In this document: positions 11,281 through 23,314 of the stretch, piece by piece | How positions within the stretch are numbered: position 1 is the stretch's first letter | Layout of the letters: the number at the start of each line of letters is the position of its first letter | NCBI GenBank assembly: GCA_013396655.1 | Contig: WBMV01006429.1 | Span: 751,116-815,115, forward strand | Reading direction: 5' to 3' | Length of the DNA: 64,000 nucleotides | From: Campylorhamphus procurvoides | Lineage: Eukaryota; Chordata; Aves; Passeriformes; Dendrocolaptidae | Made by a program: the position numbers and the translations under genes | Notes under the pieces: generated by a model | What the model saw: only the letters and a program-made list of their open reading frames with translations | The model's database searches: none | What the model was told of the DNA's origin: nothing

Positions 11281-14200
11281 TGTTAATCTCAGAAGTTTAA
11301 ACATCACCCTGTAATGGCTGCTTTATAGTGGCCCACAGTGAAGTGTTTTATGGGGCACCCAGGAGGTTTGTCCGCACGCGCCCCTTCAACACTCCTGGGA
11401 ATTTTCTCACATGGAAACAGGCCTGGCACAAACTAAACACGTACAGAACATGCAGCCATTCACGCAGCAACAGGAATGCCACCCAGTAAGAAAACACTTT
11501 ACAACATCTGAAAGAGATAAGAACCACTGGCCAGCAGGGCAGTAAGATGCTGCTTTTGGAAGTGCAGAATTCCCCAGCCTGACAACCAGTGCAGCTCCTG
11601 GAAATGTGACAAAAACACAACTGTCCCCCTGCAAGGAAATGAGAGCTTAAGCATTGGTTATAAATAGAAGATAAAGAAGCATGGGTAGTTTGCAGATTAG
11701 TTTGCTAAAGCCAAGTGTATTTAGAGCCAAATTAGGTCCTTGCACAGAAAAGTTCCCTGGAATTTAGAGTGAGTTCATTTGTGAGTCCTTGCTCAGGCAG
11801 TCTGGGGCTCACAGGCTGCACCCAACTGCCTTTTCTCTGGAGCCAAACAGGAGATCCATCCAGACTGAGTCAGAGATCCCAGGTGAAAAGATAAATTACT
11901 CAATAAATTAAGTATGATGGCAATGAAATCGCAGGCATCATACCAGTGTTGTGTTTTGGTTTAAATTAATAATCATGCTTCACAACAGCACCACAGCTAA
12001 GCAAGGGTGAGTCAGCCTGGGGTCCAAAAAGCAATGCTATACAAGACAAATGTAACCACACCCAGCAAGGCACTACATGAAGATCTCTGTGCAAAAGTAT
12101 CACCTCCCTCAGCCCTAAAACACTCACAAACTGAAATGCAGAGAATTCTTAATCCTTCAGTGTTACCATTATTAGAGGATCATTCACCCACTTGTCTGCA
12201 AGCTGCCTTCTTCTCCCACCAACTGCTTCGTCTCACAACAATGCCTCACTTGTGGCTCAGAGGAGCAACAAAAAGCTCTCCCCTGAGCTTATGGCAGTGT
12301 CCCCACCACCACTTGGCAGGAGGCAGCATGACAATGGTTTGACAGGCATCCTCCCAAGGAGACTCCACACACACATCAGTCACGCTGCTGACACACTGCA
12401 CACCCAGAGCAGCTCACCCAGACCGTGGATTCCCAGGTACAGGCAGCTGCTCCTGCCTGGCCATCCAAAAGCAGCAGGTTCTTCTGTTTCACTAAAGGTA
12501 GACCCAGAAAGTTCCTATTTTCTGTGGTGGTCGTGGTGAACCTGCCACACTGGTTTGAGCCAGGTCTGTCAGAGCAAAGCAGAGCAGAAGGTAATCACTA
12601 GAGAGGACTGAAGTCCTATTTCTAGTCCAAGAACAAATCCACTGACTGGCATCTAAAAAGACACAGTACTGCAAAAACAAGTGCAAGTTATCTTTTTATA
12701 ATGATCTTTTTATGATGTTCAAAGAGCCTTGCCAACAAAAGAATTCCTCTTCAGATTTTTTTTAAAAATAAACTGAAGAACCACAGTATTTCCAGAGGAT
12801 GTGCAGTTGTTGGGTAGCACCAAAAATGACCAAAATTTACTGTGCAGAACATGAATTACATTGATCTGACTGCTCTGATTTAATGAATTAAAAAATCATG
12901 ACCCTTGTGTCTTAAATTTGCTGAATCAAAGTCTGAAGTCTGACCAGTGACACATTTCTGGAGCTCTGTACACTGGAATGCCCTGACATATGCAGGCAAT
13001 GGGAAACTGGCTTTGATTGAGCTTCTGCCACGTTTAAAGGATGCCCAAGGTTCCTGGCAGTTTAACTGTTCTTAAAGATAATAAATCCCTTATGAGACAG
13101 CAAGGCTGAACAATCACATACCTCAAAGTAGCCCAACTTGTGCAGCTCCAAGAACACCCTCCAGTGCAGGTGATAGCAAGCATATGATATGTGAAGTTCC
13201 AGGAGAAAGTCAGTTGGAAAAACAGAATTATGGGAAACAGGCTGAACTGCTGGTTTTATGGACACAGCTCTATTCTAGCACTTGGGCAGTAAAACTAAAA
13301 TGAACTCCCTCAAGTTAAAAATGCCCAATAAAACTCAATAGGCAAGGTAATTGTTTTGCCTTGACTGAGGGAGACAACAGGTCACTTGTTCCCACAGAGA
13401 GAGTCTCACCTTGCTGACATCAGACACCAAGACACCTTTCAGTTCAGCTGGGGTTTTGCCCAAAGCTGCATTTTCTGTGCCATGGATTTGTATCACTGGC
13501 CAAGGCTGTACCACTCTGGGCTGGAGAAGAAACTAAAGACCAAAGGAAACAAATGCAGCAGCACCAAGAGCCTCTCCCGTGGTGTCACAGCTCCCCCACG
13601 GGACCAGGCTGGCTGTCCATCTCACACTGCCAGGACTGGCCCCCTGCCCACAGCCCCCTCCTGAATGCAGATTCCTCAGGGTCTCAGCAGTGGCATCTGC
13701 TGGGTCAGCACACAGAGTCAGGATGGCACCCATGGCATGAAGGGAGCTCCTCTCTTCCTCCCTTCTCCTTGGAAAAATGGAAGCGAACACCAGGTGTTGG
13801 CTCCGGTACCAGAGAATAATTCCATGACAGAGGAACACTTGAATGACTGAAAATTTATATTACATAGGTGATAAAGGTGACATTTGCAACATCAGCTGCC
13901 TTTGCCCTTTCTCTCACCTCCCCAGTAAGGACTCTCTGGAGTTATAATCCTCTATAGGTACAAGACAACACAGCTCTAGCACAAAAGCAAAACTCCAGCA
14001 GCAACATAAGGGATGTATTTATTGTCAAGCAGCATTGCATCAAAAGAAGTGAGCAAATGCCATAGTAACTAACAAAATACAGGTGAATGCCTTATGAATT
14101 CACTGCATTTTAGTTTCTGGCACCTTCAAAAATGGAATTTTATTAGGCTGACAGGAAACCACAAAGCACAACTACCCTGTAGCTGGAGCAATCAGACACA

Positions 14201-15591
14201 TATCAGGACAATAATTATAGGCAAAATAAATTGTTTATAAACAGATGTCTGCTGTATTTCTAACCACATCATATTTTTTTTCTTCATTATTGAAGGGTTT
14301 GGGCTTTATTTTTTTCTTATCCTGTAAGTCCCAAGATTTTTAGGTCCTGGTACTGTAGGGACCAGTTTTCTCCATGTTTATTCTCTGGACTGGCAACAGT
14401 GGTTTATTCCAGAGAGGATAAACAATTCATGTAAACAAAGTTTAATGCTATAGACAAATGACTTATGTTTCTGGTAATTACTCAAATTAGGGAAGCAAGT
14501 TTTTTCATGAAACAAATTATGAAATTGCTTGTTAGTTTAGCATACTAATATTTCAGGGTTATGAAAATAACACTGTTTTCTCCATCCTAGCCAGTCAAAC
14601 CATAAGACACAAAGCTTGAATATCATAAGTACAGCTCTTTGAAGAAAATTAAAAAGCCCCACATCTCAAAAAAATAGCTCATTTATTTCAGAAAAGGTAA
14701 TAGTGTGAAATCAACCCACTGCTTGTGGAAGAGCAAGGCTCCAGCCCCATTCTCTTCAAATTCTCAAAGGAACACATTAAAGTTCAAGGAAAACAACAGA
14801 AATCTGCATACCTTGAAGAGCAGGAGAACACAGAGAACACTCTTAAGATGAGATGCTTCAGTTAAGCATTCTTCTTGCAAACAAATGTTGGAAGATAACC
14901 TTAGTCCTTGACTAAAATACATCTTCTTGGGACTTTTAATGGAAATCAAAGACTGATTTATAATCACTGTGCCTTTTGCCACCAAGATAGGAAAGGAGCA
15001 TTCAATGTACCTTCAAGTAAGCCCTTCAAATTACATTCTGACAAAATAAATCATCTTCAGGAGTAACCTTAGCTCAGTGATGTAATCAGCAATTAAAATT
15101 CCAAAGTTGCTAATATGCCCTAGTAATTGTTTTCTATGTTACATCCAAGTACCTCCCTTCATAACTAAATTCATGTCTGCTGAAAAAATACTGCAATGCA
15201 ACTGTTGGTTTCACAAAGCACAGGGCAGGTGGATGTCATTTGGGAGTCCACACTGGTTTAAACAATTCTGTTCTCCCCACACCCAGAAAAATGGGAAATA
15301 CAGCAGTAAGCCACACATGTTGAGAATGTTGCCTTTTCTAACCACTCAAAGCCATAAATTTATCCTCTAATTCTACATTCGCTTGGACAATAGAGAAGCT
15401 TCTAGAACTACTTCATCATGGTTAAGTATAAGGTTATTTCTGCCAAGAAGACACAAGTAGTTATGATGAATGCACTTTACTTCAGCTAATATTGGTTCCA
15501 TAGCCAAGGGACACATTAAAATTAAATATACATCTGTAACTTGGAATGCCTGGGATGGTTTCCACCAAGCTCTCATCCCCGATGCTCCTCC

Positions 15592-18500
15592 TCACTGACG
15601 AAATTGCAGTTTAGGTTTATAGGGATTGTGTTGAATCAACCAGTCAGCAAGCCAAAGCTGTGAACAAAAAACCCAAATGTGGTCAGTTTTCTGTTGGTTT
15701 CTATTGAGTGCAGGGGAGATTATTAAAAGCACTATTTGAAACCTCTGCTACAGATATTCTCCTACTGTGCTGTAAAATTAAGATGTTACAGAAAAAAATG
15801 GACATACAGATAAACCTGTTTTTTTCCAAATGTTCTTTTAAATGTTCGCAGTTTATATTTCTTTAGAACAATTCACACTGACCTTTAGAGGAGAACTTTT
15901 GCTGGCAATGTTTATCTTTTTGTAATTATAACATTTGAGCCATACTTCAAATAATCAGGCCAGCTCTGCTTTGGAATGAGGCTGCACAAGACACATGCAA
16001 CTTCTTCATGAAATATTACTCCTGACAACACTTACAGATACTTCACCTAGTTATCATTCAAAGTGCCAGCCTTCTGCGCTCAAATCACTTTATAATACCT
16101 AAAACTTAAAACCAAAACGTGGTTCCTTTTTGAAATTCATCCTGTAAGTTTTCCAGCACGTTGTACTTGACTAAGAATGTGGGAGGCAGGAATGTCCTAA
16201 CTCCATCTGCCAGTCCAGGCCTGGCCCGAGGCAAATTAACCTTTTGCCTCGATTTCTCCACTTGTAAAGCAAAGGTTTTAACACATCCTTATTTACTTCA
16301 CAAGGCTGTTGACGATTAGTTTCTGGAATGCTGAGTACAACAAACTTCATACCACAGTGTGAAGTGAAAGAACTGGTGGAATGGCAGAGCAGGAAGGTCA
16401 GCAACACTCTCCCTTTATTACAAAAGGTAAGGGAGAGCCCAGGAGCTGAGCACTAGGACAGGTTAGTCAGCAGCAGAACAGCAAGAAGGCAAGACAGAAA
16501 TGGAAAACAAACAAACAAAATAGCCCAAAACACAAAAGCCCTTAGAAAAACGACTTAGAAAAAACTCAAATTTTAAAATCATTTGAACCAAATTAAATTC
16601 TCCTGTGCTACTTAAGGAATTGGCTGAGACAACCCCTGTGCAATCAGCAGGTATTTGTGAATGCACAGATAGTTTCTGATGCCATCTTCAAACAGAAAGC
16701 TACTGACACTGGTTCATGTAGCTTTCTTATAAGCAAGGAAGGAAAGCATTGGCTTAAGTTACTATTAGATATCTCATAACTGACTAGAGAATTGTGCTAA
16801 GAATGCAGATTAACTGGAAGCCAAAACAATGAGTTAAAATAATGGGACTTGTAACAAGAAAAAATCAGTTTTTAATACAGTGAAGAGATGATTGAAGGAA
16901 AAGAAGATGGTAATACTCTTCAAATATGCAATAGAAAGCTGCAAAAAAGGAGATATTACATTGTCTCCAGTGTCTTCTGGGGATAGTAAAAGGGGGGGAA
17001 AAAGTAATAGGCTTAAAATTGGAGCCCAGGAGATTTAGGCTATCTTTTAGTGAAAGCTTTTAACTAAGTATAATTAAGCACTGAAACAGATTGCCCAGGG
17101 AGAATGTCGATTCTCCATCATTTGCAGTGCTAAAGAACAGGCCAGACACACATTTGTTAGGAACAGATACAACTGGTCTGGCCCGTGGGCAAAGGGATGC
17201 ACTACATCTGTGTTTCTACATTTCTATGGTAACAGAGCCAGACATACAGATAAAGTAAACAGGTTATAAAGCTGGAACAATTCAAAGCGCATTTAATTTG
17301 ACCTCCTGCATATCACATGTTCACAGAAACACCCCAAGTTATTTTTCAGCTTTCTTTGTCTCCTGAAATGTATCTTTTAGAAAAATGAAATGTTGATTAT
17401 AAACCTGATAATGATGTAAAATCCACCGCAAGTGCCAGCAAGTTGTCACATGGATTAATTATCTGCATGCTTAAAGAAGTACTAGTGTGAACAGTACTAG
17501 TGAACTTTAAAAGCACAGAAACCCATTTACCATATTTTTCCAGATGAAAGGAAGCTAATATTGTTTAGGGACTGAAAGCACACCCTTGTTTCATCTCTAA
17601 CAAACAAATCAACTTCTGGAAACCAAGAGATTTGATTAGCTGGTAGCTAAAACAGCCCAGCTCTTCAACAACAGAGTAGTTTTCCTACATACAGGGACTT
17701 TACTAACACAGAGTAAACGTACCCCAAAGGTTACACCACAGTGCAGGTGCACTGTACTTACCATTGGGTCTGCTGGCTTTTCTTTGCACAGGGCAGTGAG
17801 CCCAGCCAGCAATGTTGGCTTCACATACAGGTTCAGGTAGTCCCTTGCTCTTTGTCCAGTGGGAACTGGCTCCAGGATTGCTGGGAGGAGTAACCACAGG
17901 TGTCAGAAAGCTGCTTGTGGAGTGATTAAAACTGGCATTTTTTCAAAGGCTGTTTATGTGTGAGCTGCTCTTTTCCTTAATAAGTTAATAATACATCGTG
18001 GCTTTTATAGCTTCTCCCACAACAAACTGCAAAGAAACTCCCTAAACCTCTTTACAATATCCCTGAGGTAATCTTAGTAATTATAGTCTACTATGAAAAA
18101 GGAGGAAATCGGATCATCCAGGGAAAACCTGTATCCTTGAAGATGCATTGGGGACAGAAGAGAAACAATATATCCCGTATTTAGCACTTGTTTGTGCAAA
18201 GTTGGTTTCTGAAGACCTTAAAAATGCCACCCTTAGTCCTGCTTTGTTGTCAGGGTGAGGAGAAGACAGTTTACAATGGGTAAGGTTTGTAGGGAAGTGC
18301 AAGATCTTCTATTAAATGCACTGATACGGTTGACAAAAGCACACACTTTTTAAAGAATTTCACTTATATCTTTCTGTCAAAGAGGTGCCTGTAATAAAAA
18401 AGCCTTTCCAGGTTCTAAGGCAGATTTCTCTGGCACTTAACTTTGGAACAGCACTGTCATCTGAGCATCCAACTGCTTTTGAACAGGAATTATTCAGACT

Positions 18501-21391
18501 GAGCCCAAGAAGAGAGTCAGTTGAGAATTCTCAAGTCAACAGGAGTCTCTGGGCCTGACAGTGCCAGAGACACTTGCTCGAGTGTAATAGCTTCCCATTT
18601 CCTCTAATTTACCAGCTTTGTCTGCTCCAGTTCCCCAGCACAGAGTTTGAAAAGTGGAAGCAATCCCTGTAACTGTATTGGCTCTTCAGACAGATTTGGT
18701 AAGCCTTTCATAGCAGAGAATATCAGCTTACACATAAAGAGACCCACAATCTTATACAGCAAACAAACACAACCTCTTCTAAATCAATTGTATCTGGAGT
18801 TTGGGCAGATTCAGGTAATACCAGGGAAGGACATTTATCCTCCCCAAGACTGGCAATGCATCAGTTGTACCATTTTACCTTCTGGAAACATGAATCGAAT
18901 CTCTCTCTCTGCTGAGGAAGTGGTGAGACTGCCATGAAGCCCATTCCTCAGCTCATCAGTCCCATAGAGTGCTCTTAAGCTAAAAAACAAGAGAGGTAAC
19001 TGGTTGGACCTTCCAGATCTCTGCAGTCTGAGAGCACAGAAAAGCAATATATATGGACTAATTAACAAGACAGGCTTGATTTTGTTTTGAACATAAGAAG
19101 TAGGTAAAACTTGTGTTTGTGCACTCATAACTCCCCATAAAACAGGTGAACTTCACATGCTAAAAAACAAAGATGAAAAGCTATTACACAAAACTGAAGA
19201 GATAAGAAGCCACTCCAAGTCTGTGTCTGTACTGAACAAACAAACAAAAGGAAGAGAGAGAGGAATTCTGGTCTCAACTAAGAGAATGACAAAGTCCTGC
19301 TGAGTTCCCCAAGGCCAGTGAGTGAGTTACCTGTGAGGGTGAGTTATCCTAGCTCTGAGGCTGTTGGATGGTCCAAGCAATGCCTTCCAGTAGGAGATTG
19401 CACTATGTCTGGCAAGCACCATAGCAACTAAAGGGCCAGAACTCATATAAGCTGTTAAATTAGGAAAATACAGTTTTCCAAACTGGTCTGCATAAAAGTT
19501 GCTACATTGCTCTGGGCTTAGCTGGAGCCTCCGTTTCTACAAAGTGTAAAAGACAAAAAAATAATTAAAAAATCTTGGTACATTGAAAGAGCTTAGAGTG
19601 TTAAAAGACCTCAGACAGGATACAGTCCTCTGCTGCAGTCATATCTTTAAATACAGAACAACTTCCAGGCCTAATCTGATTCTCACAGATCTGATCCTCT
19701 TTGCGATACAGACTAACAAAGAGCACGAGTTTTCCAAATTAATTAAGCAAACAGCCATTTGAGTGAGATGTCATTTTAGCCCAGCAAACTACAGCATTTT
19801 CTAACTGCTGGATGACACTCAGGCCACTGTACAGGAAAAGTGGAGAGCATCACAAGGGCAGGATTTTATTATTCAGCTGCTTGAGCATAATGTTCCACTT
19901 TTAAACAAGTTTCTCTCTGGCCCACACTGTTAATTATGCAATTGTTCTATTTTTCATTCAGTATTGATGCTCTGTGACTCTCCCAATAGCTGCCAGGCCT
20001 GCAGGTGGCCAGGATCAGGACAGGTCTGGGAGGTTATCAGAAAGTACAGGGCAGTCAAGAAAACAATTTTAAAGTGCATTCTTCAACCTCAAACTTATAC
20101 AACACAAGAGTACCATAAAATTCAAAAGTCACTGGAGACATCAGAAGTCTCTATATTAAAATATTAAACAGAGGTCTAATTTGTCTCATCCGGTACATAT
20201 CATATCAATTAGAATCACAGACTGGTTTGGGACAGAAAGGGGCCTTAAAAATCATCTTCTTCCAAACCCTCTGCCACAAGCAGAAACTCCTTCCAGTATC
20301 CCCAGTTGCTCCAAGCCCCATCCACCCTGGCCTTGGACATTCCCAGGGATGGGGCAGCCACAGCTTCTCTGCACATGTTCCAGGCCTCACCAGCCTCACA
20401 TTCAAGAACTTCCTCCCAAATATCCCATCTAACCCTGCCCTCCCTCAGTGGGAAGCCATTCCCCCCTGTCCTGCCCCTCTAGGTCCTTGTCCAAAGCTCT
20501 CTTGGAGCCCCTTTCAGAACTGGAAGGGGCTCTAAAGTCTCAAGTCCTCTCTTCTCCAGGCTTAGCATCCCCAGCTCTCTCAGCCTGCCTGCAAAGCAGA
20601 GCTGCTCCAGCCCGCAGAGCAGCTTCGTGACCTCCTCTGGGGTATCTCCAACAGGTCTATAAACAAATAAATGCAAATAATAACCGCAAATAAAGAAAAT
20701 AAGCAGAAAGGCACGAAAAAGCCCCAAAAAACCGAAAGAGGGGGAGGAGCCCCCGCCGGCTGCACAGGCGAGGGCACAGCGCCCCCCAGCGGCCAAGCGG
20801 CACGGTGATGTAAATATTCATTAACTTAATTTAAATATTCATTATGCTGATTTACTGTAAAAACAGCCGAAACAAAAAATAAGTCAGACTGCAACTGGCC
20901 AGTTATCGAATTCAGCTAATTCTCGACTTGCATGCTGCACAAAACCAGGATGACGTGCTCTCCAAAGACTGAATTACTTCAGAGACCCCACACCCCTGCT
21001 CCAAGTGTTTCCTAAATCTTTTATTAGCAAAGGCTGTGTTTTCCCATGGTCAGCAAAATGGTTGGTCTGCTCTGTTCCATCCCATGCACCCCAAAAAAGC
21101 CTCCTCACAGGATCTGGCAGGAATGCTTGAGGGCATATGAAAAATACAAATTGATGTTTGGGCACAAAAGCTTTTCATTACTGGCTTGATTGCTGAAAGT
21201 TAAAACAAATATTGTCCTGACTTATAAACAGCAGGTATTTTCTCTGGAGCACAGCTTGTTACCTGAATGATCATGAATCCTGAGCTGAGAATTATATCCT
21301 CTATTTCTTCTTCTTTATGAATGATATCAGGTTTGATGAGAGCCAGAGTTTTTTCCACATAGATCTGAGGTTCGGGCATTAACACCTGCAT
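15592..21391 (-). CDS. NME5: NME5, nucleoside diphosphate kinase homolog 5 (complete, 5 coding exons)
   Basis: Coding exons on the minus strand are 21,391-21,263, 19,536-19,331, 18,979-18,879, 17,880-17,762 and 15,657-15,592. All introns have GT/AG ends, and the phases join into 621 nt (206 aa plus TGA); the human protein is about 212 aa. Residues about 8-140 form the NDP-kinase fold (starting PQIYVEKTLALIKPD). The catalytic-type histidine lies in NGLHGS at His127. Residues about 155-200 (DYLNLYVKPTLLAGL.., then LWLADWLIQHNP) form the Dpy-30-like helix pair. The family is known from ciliary/flagellar axonemes, where NME5 belongs to the radial spoke; it is important in sperm and motile cilia. 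The start was chosen at MQVLMPEPQIYVEK because it matches the family N-terminus; an in-frame ATG 13 codons upstream is less likely. The residues after HGS are Leu-Thr where human NME5 has Asn-Asp. No frame damage was seen. Confidence 0.96.
17080..17232 (+). mobile_element. CR1 LINE 3' fragment (old, sense)
   Basis: It reads 'gaaacagattgcccaggga..' through 'tctggcccgtgggcaaaggg' to 'tttctacatttctatggt'. This resembles the CR1 3' end, including the terminal ATTCTATG-like repeat. It lies in an NME5 intron. It is diverged, so it is an old insertion. Confidence 0.6.
20210..20645 (-). mobile_element. CR1 LINE 3' fragment (antisense)
   Basis: It starts 'gaatcacagactggtttggg' and continues through the characteristic 'ggccttggacattcccaggg' and 'ccttgtccaaag' blocks to 'cttctccaggcttagcatcc'. 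This is the reverse complement of an avian CR1 3' region, so the element points to the minus strand. It lies in NME5 intron 1. The open frames across it are CR1 remnants, not genes. The 5'-truncated form is typical of CR1. Confidence 0.85.
20779..20792 (-). promoter_or_regulatory. CTCF-like binding site
   Basis: On the minus strand the 14 bases read CCGCTGGGGGGCGC. This fits the CTCF core (CCNSTAGGGGGCGC type) with common variants at the third and sixth positions. It lies in NME5 intron 1, next to an AT-rich high-complexity stretch. Binding is inferred from the motif alone. Confidence 0.45.
20800..20960. promoter_or_regulatory. Candidate conserved element with repeated TAAATATTCATTA
   Basis: The word 'taaatattcatta' occurs twice about 24 bp apart (20,811 and 20,833), followed by high-complexity sequence with CpGs ('aacagccgaaac', 'ttatcgaattcag', 'ctcgacttgcatgctg'). 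It directly follows the CTCF-like site and lies in NME5 intron 1. It resembles an enhancer-type conserved element, but no alignment was possible. Confidence 0.3.
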
Positions 21392-22500
21392 CTCGCCTTC
21401 TAAATTAGAATTCGGGTGCCCCTTTTGCACTGCAACGACACCAGTTCATGACATTTGGAGTTTGTGCAGTGCACAGTCACCTGTGGTGACATTCACCAGG
21501 TACTCCAGGCAGAGAGGGTCACTCCCACCTCACAAAATCCACGTGGGATGCTCTCTGGAATAGTCAGCCCTCCTGCAGTTCACGTTTTCAGCGCAGTGGC
21601 GTTTTGTGGAAAATGAAGACAAAACTCAACGTTGTGATTCACTAGCTCAGATAATGTGTGAGGAAAGAGAAGTGTTATCATCACACACCTCGCCGTGCTC
21701 AAGAACAAGCCAGGCACGTGTGCTCAGTGTGCTCCCACACCCTCCATCCACCAACCCAGCCTGCCTCCAAACCCCAAATCTATCCTCACTGTGGAGCTGA
21801 CCCACCTGTGAACCTCGGGGTATTTCTCAATTTTTATTTAATTGCTGTATTGATAAAGACAAAGTGCCAGTTGTCTCACTGAGCAGATCCACAGGCCAGC
21901 TCAGAGCACAGAGCTGTGCTGGGAATGGGGGCGCTGTTGTGGGAGTTTCCTGCAGACCTGGGGCCAATTCTGACCTTCTTCTCATCACAGAGTGGTTTGG
22001 GTTGGAAGGGACCTTAAAAATCACCTCGTTCCACCCCCTGCCATGGGCAGGGACACTTTCCACTGTCCCAGGTTACTCCAAGCCCTGTCCAACCTGGCCT
22101 TGGACACTTCCAGGGATCCAGGGGCAGCCACAGTTTCTCTACCCAACCTGTGCCAGGGCCTGCCCACCCTCACAGGGAATAATTTATCCCAAATATCCCA
22201 CCTAACCCTGTCCTCTGGGTCTTGCCCCTTCATCCCTTGCCCCAGGTCCCTCTCCAGCTCTCCTGGCGCCCCTTTAGGCACTGGAAGGGGCCCCTACATT
22301 CTTCCTCTCACCTTTCCTTCTCCAGGCTGAACTCTCCCAAGCCCTCTGACCCTTTTAGAACGAATTTAAACCGCAGGATGCTGCGGCGGCCCACACCACA
22401 CCCTCACAGCATCCCCCACCCCATTCCCTCTCGCCCACCCACCCTGCTCGGTTATCTCCGTGCTGCAAACCCCTCACACTGGGGTTTTATCCCACCTGCT
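21392..22500. other. Upstream region of NME5, no gene
   Basis: Sequence immediately upstream (minus-strand sense) of the NME5 start codon. It probably includes the 5' UTR. No strong CpG island is present directly at the start; the nearest GC-rich promoter-like sequence is at about 22.5-22.9 kb, so a non-coding first exon there is possible. A CR1 fragment (21,985-22,345) occupies part of the stretch. Confidence 0.5.
21985..22345 (-). mobile_element. CR1 LINE 3' fragment (antisense)
   Basis: It starts 'catcacagagtggtttgggt' and runs through 'ccccctgccatgggcaggga', 'ggccttggacacttccaggg' and 'ggcactggaaggggcccc' to 'cttctccaggctgaactctc'. This is the reverse complement of the CR1 3' region. It is better preserved than the copy at 20.2 kb. 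The open frames within it on both strands are CR1 remnants. Confidence 0.9.
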
Positions 22501-22640
22501 CCCGTGTCCCTGAGGGAGGGCCCGGGGCGATGGCGGACACGGCCACAAGCACAAGATGGCGCCCGCGGGCCGGCCCGGGCCAAGATGGCGGCGGCGGGGG
22601 CAGCCCACACGGCCCGGGCACAGCGCTGAGGGCTCCGGGA
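22500..22640. promoter_or_regulatory. GC-rich promoter-like island with two AAGATGGCG motifs
   Basis: CpG-dense sequence ('ggcccggggcgatggcggac') containing two plus-strand AAGATGGCG words, at about 22,553 and 22,582. This is the YY1-type element found just downstream of many vertebrate housekeeping transcription starts. It lies about 1.1 kb upstream of the NME5 start codon on the opposite strand sense. It could therefore be the NME5 promoter, a bidirectional promoter, or the start of an unannotated plus-strand transcript. Confidence 0.45.
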
Positions 22641-22734
22641 CAACAATTACGGGCTCCAATACAACAATTATAGCCTCCAAGACAACAATTACGGGCTCTG
22701 GAAAATAATTACGGGCTCTAAGAAGATAATTACT
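22631..22734. repeat. Five-copy ~21-bp tandem repeat
   Basis: Five imperfect units of 20-21 bp, each of the type GGCTCYNNRACAAYAATTACG. They start directly after the GC-rich island. The units differ at several positions, so this is not a recent expansion. Confidence 0.85.
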
Positions 22735-22775
22735 GGGTGTTCGTGTGGGGAGGGAGTAAGGGAGAGAGCCCCCCC

Positions 22776-22793
22776 TCACACACACACACACCC
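22776..22793. repeat. Short (CA)n microsatellite
   Basis: About eight CA dinucleotide units in the promoter-like GC-rich interval. Confidence 0.8.
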
Positions 22794-22905
22794 CTCAGGG
22801 CTCCCTGACGACACAAGCTTTGTGGTGGTTTTACCTCACGTTCGGAGCTGCGGAGGGAGGGGCGAGCTGGCCGCGAACGCTCGTGAAGTAACGCGATTTA
22901 TTGAG

Positions 22906-22941
22906 GGGAGAAAAAAAGGAAAGAGAAAAAAAAAAAGAAAA
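22906..22941 (+). repeat. A-rich purine tract
   Basis: An almost pure A/G stretch (gaaaaaaagg followed by an interrupted A10+ run). Low-complexity sequence with no further content. Confidence 0.7.
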
Positions 22942-23314
22942 GAATGTGCGGGTTCGTTGTCCGTGCTCGGGGTGGTTCCCGGCCCACATTCAGAAGCTCC
23001 ACAGCTCCCAGTGGTGTCCATGCAATTACAGTGCCCGTCCGGCCCACGGAGCTCCTGGGATAAAAACAAACGAGCAGGAAGCAGCCACCTTTCTGCATTA
23101 AGCTGTGATGAGCTGGGCCTTAAGCAGAGCAGGGGGGATTTAGCCCAGATCCAACACGTTTGCTCCCTGCACGCTCCCTGTTCCCACAGGGCCAGGGGCA
23201 ATCACAGTCCGGCCATGGCGCACCCAGCGTGATCCACTGTGATCCAGCATGATCCATTGTGATCCAACATGATCCATCGCGATTCTCTGTGCCAGGGCTG
23301 GGATGCCAAGGCCT

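Larger units (their letters stand above)
8427..15591. other. Non-coding sequence downstream of NME5
   Basis: No coding exon was recognised. The right end should include the NME5 3' UTR (minus strand); possible minus-strand polyadenylation signals are ATTAAA near 14,935 and AATAAA near 14,684, neither decisive. The region is AT-rich from about 14 kb. Two sub-stretches (10,480-10,780 and 11,080-11,280) look like possible conserved non-coding elements. Confidence 0.55.

Noticed and set aside
20227..20796. Open frames on both strands around 20.2-20.8 kb
   Set aside because: They lie over a reverse-oriented CR1 3' fragment and adjacent intron of NME5.
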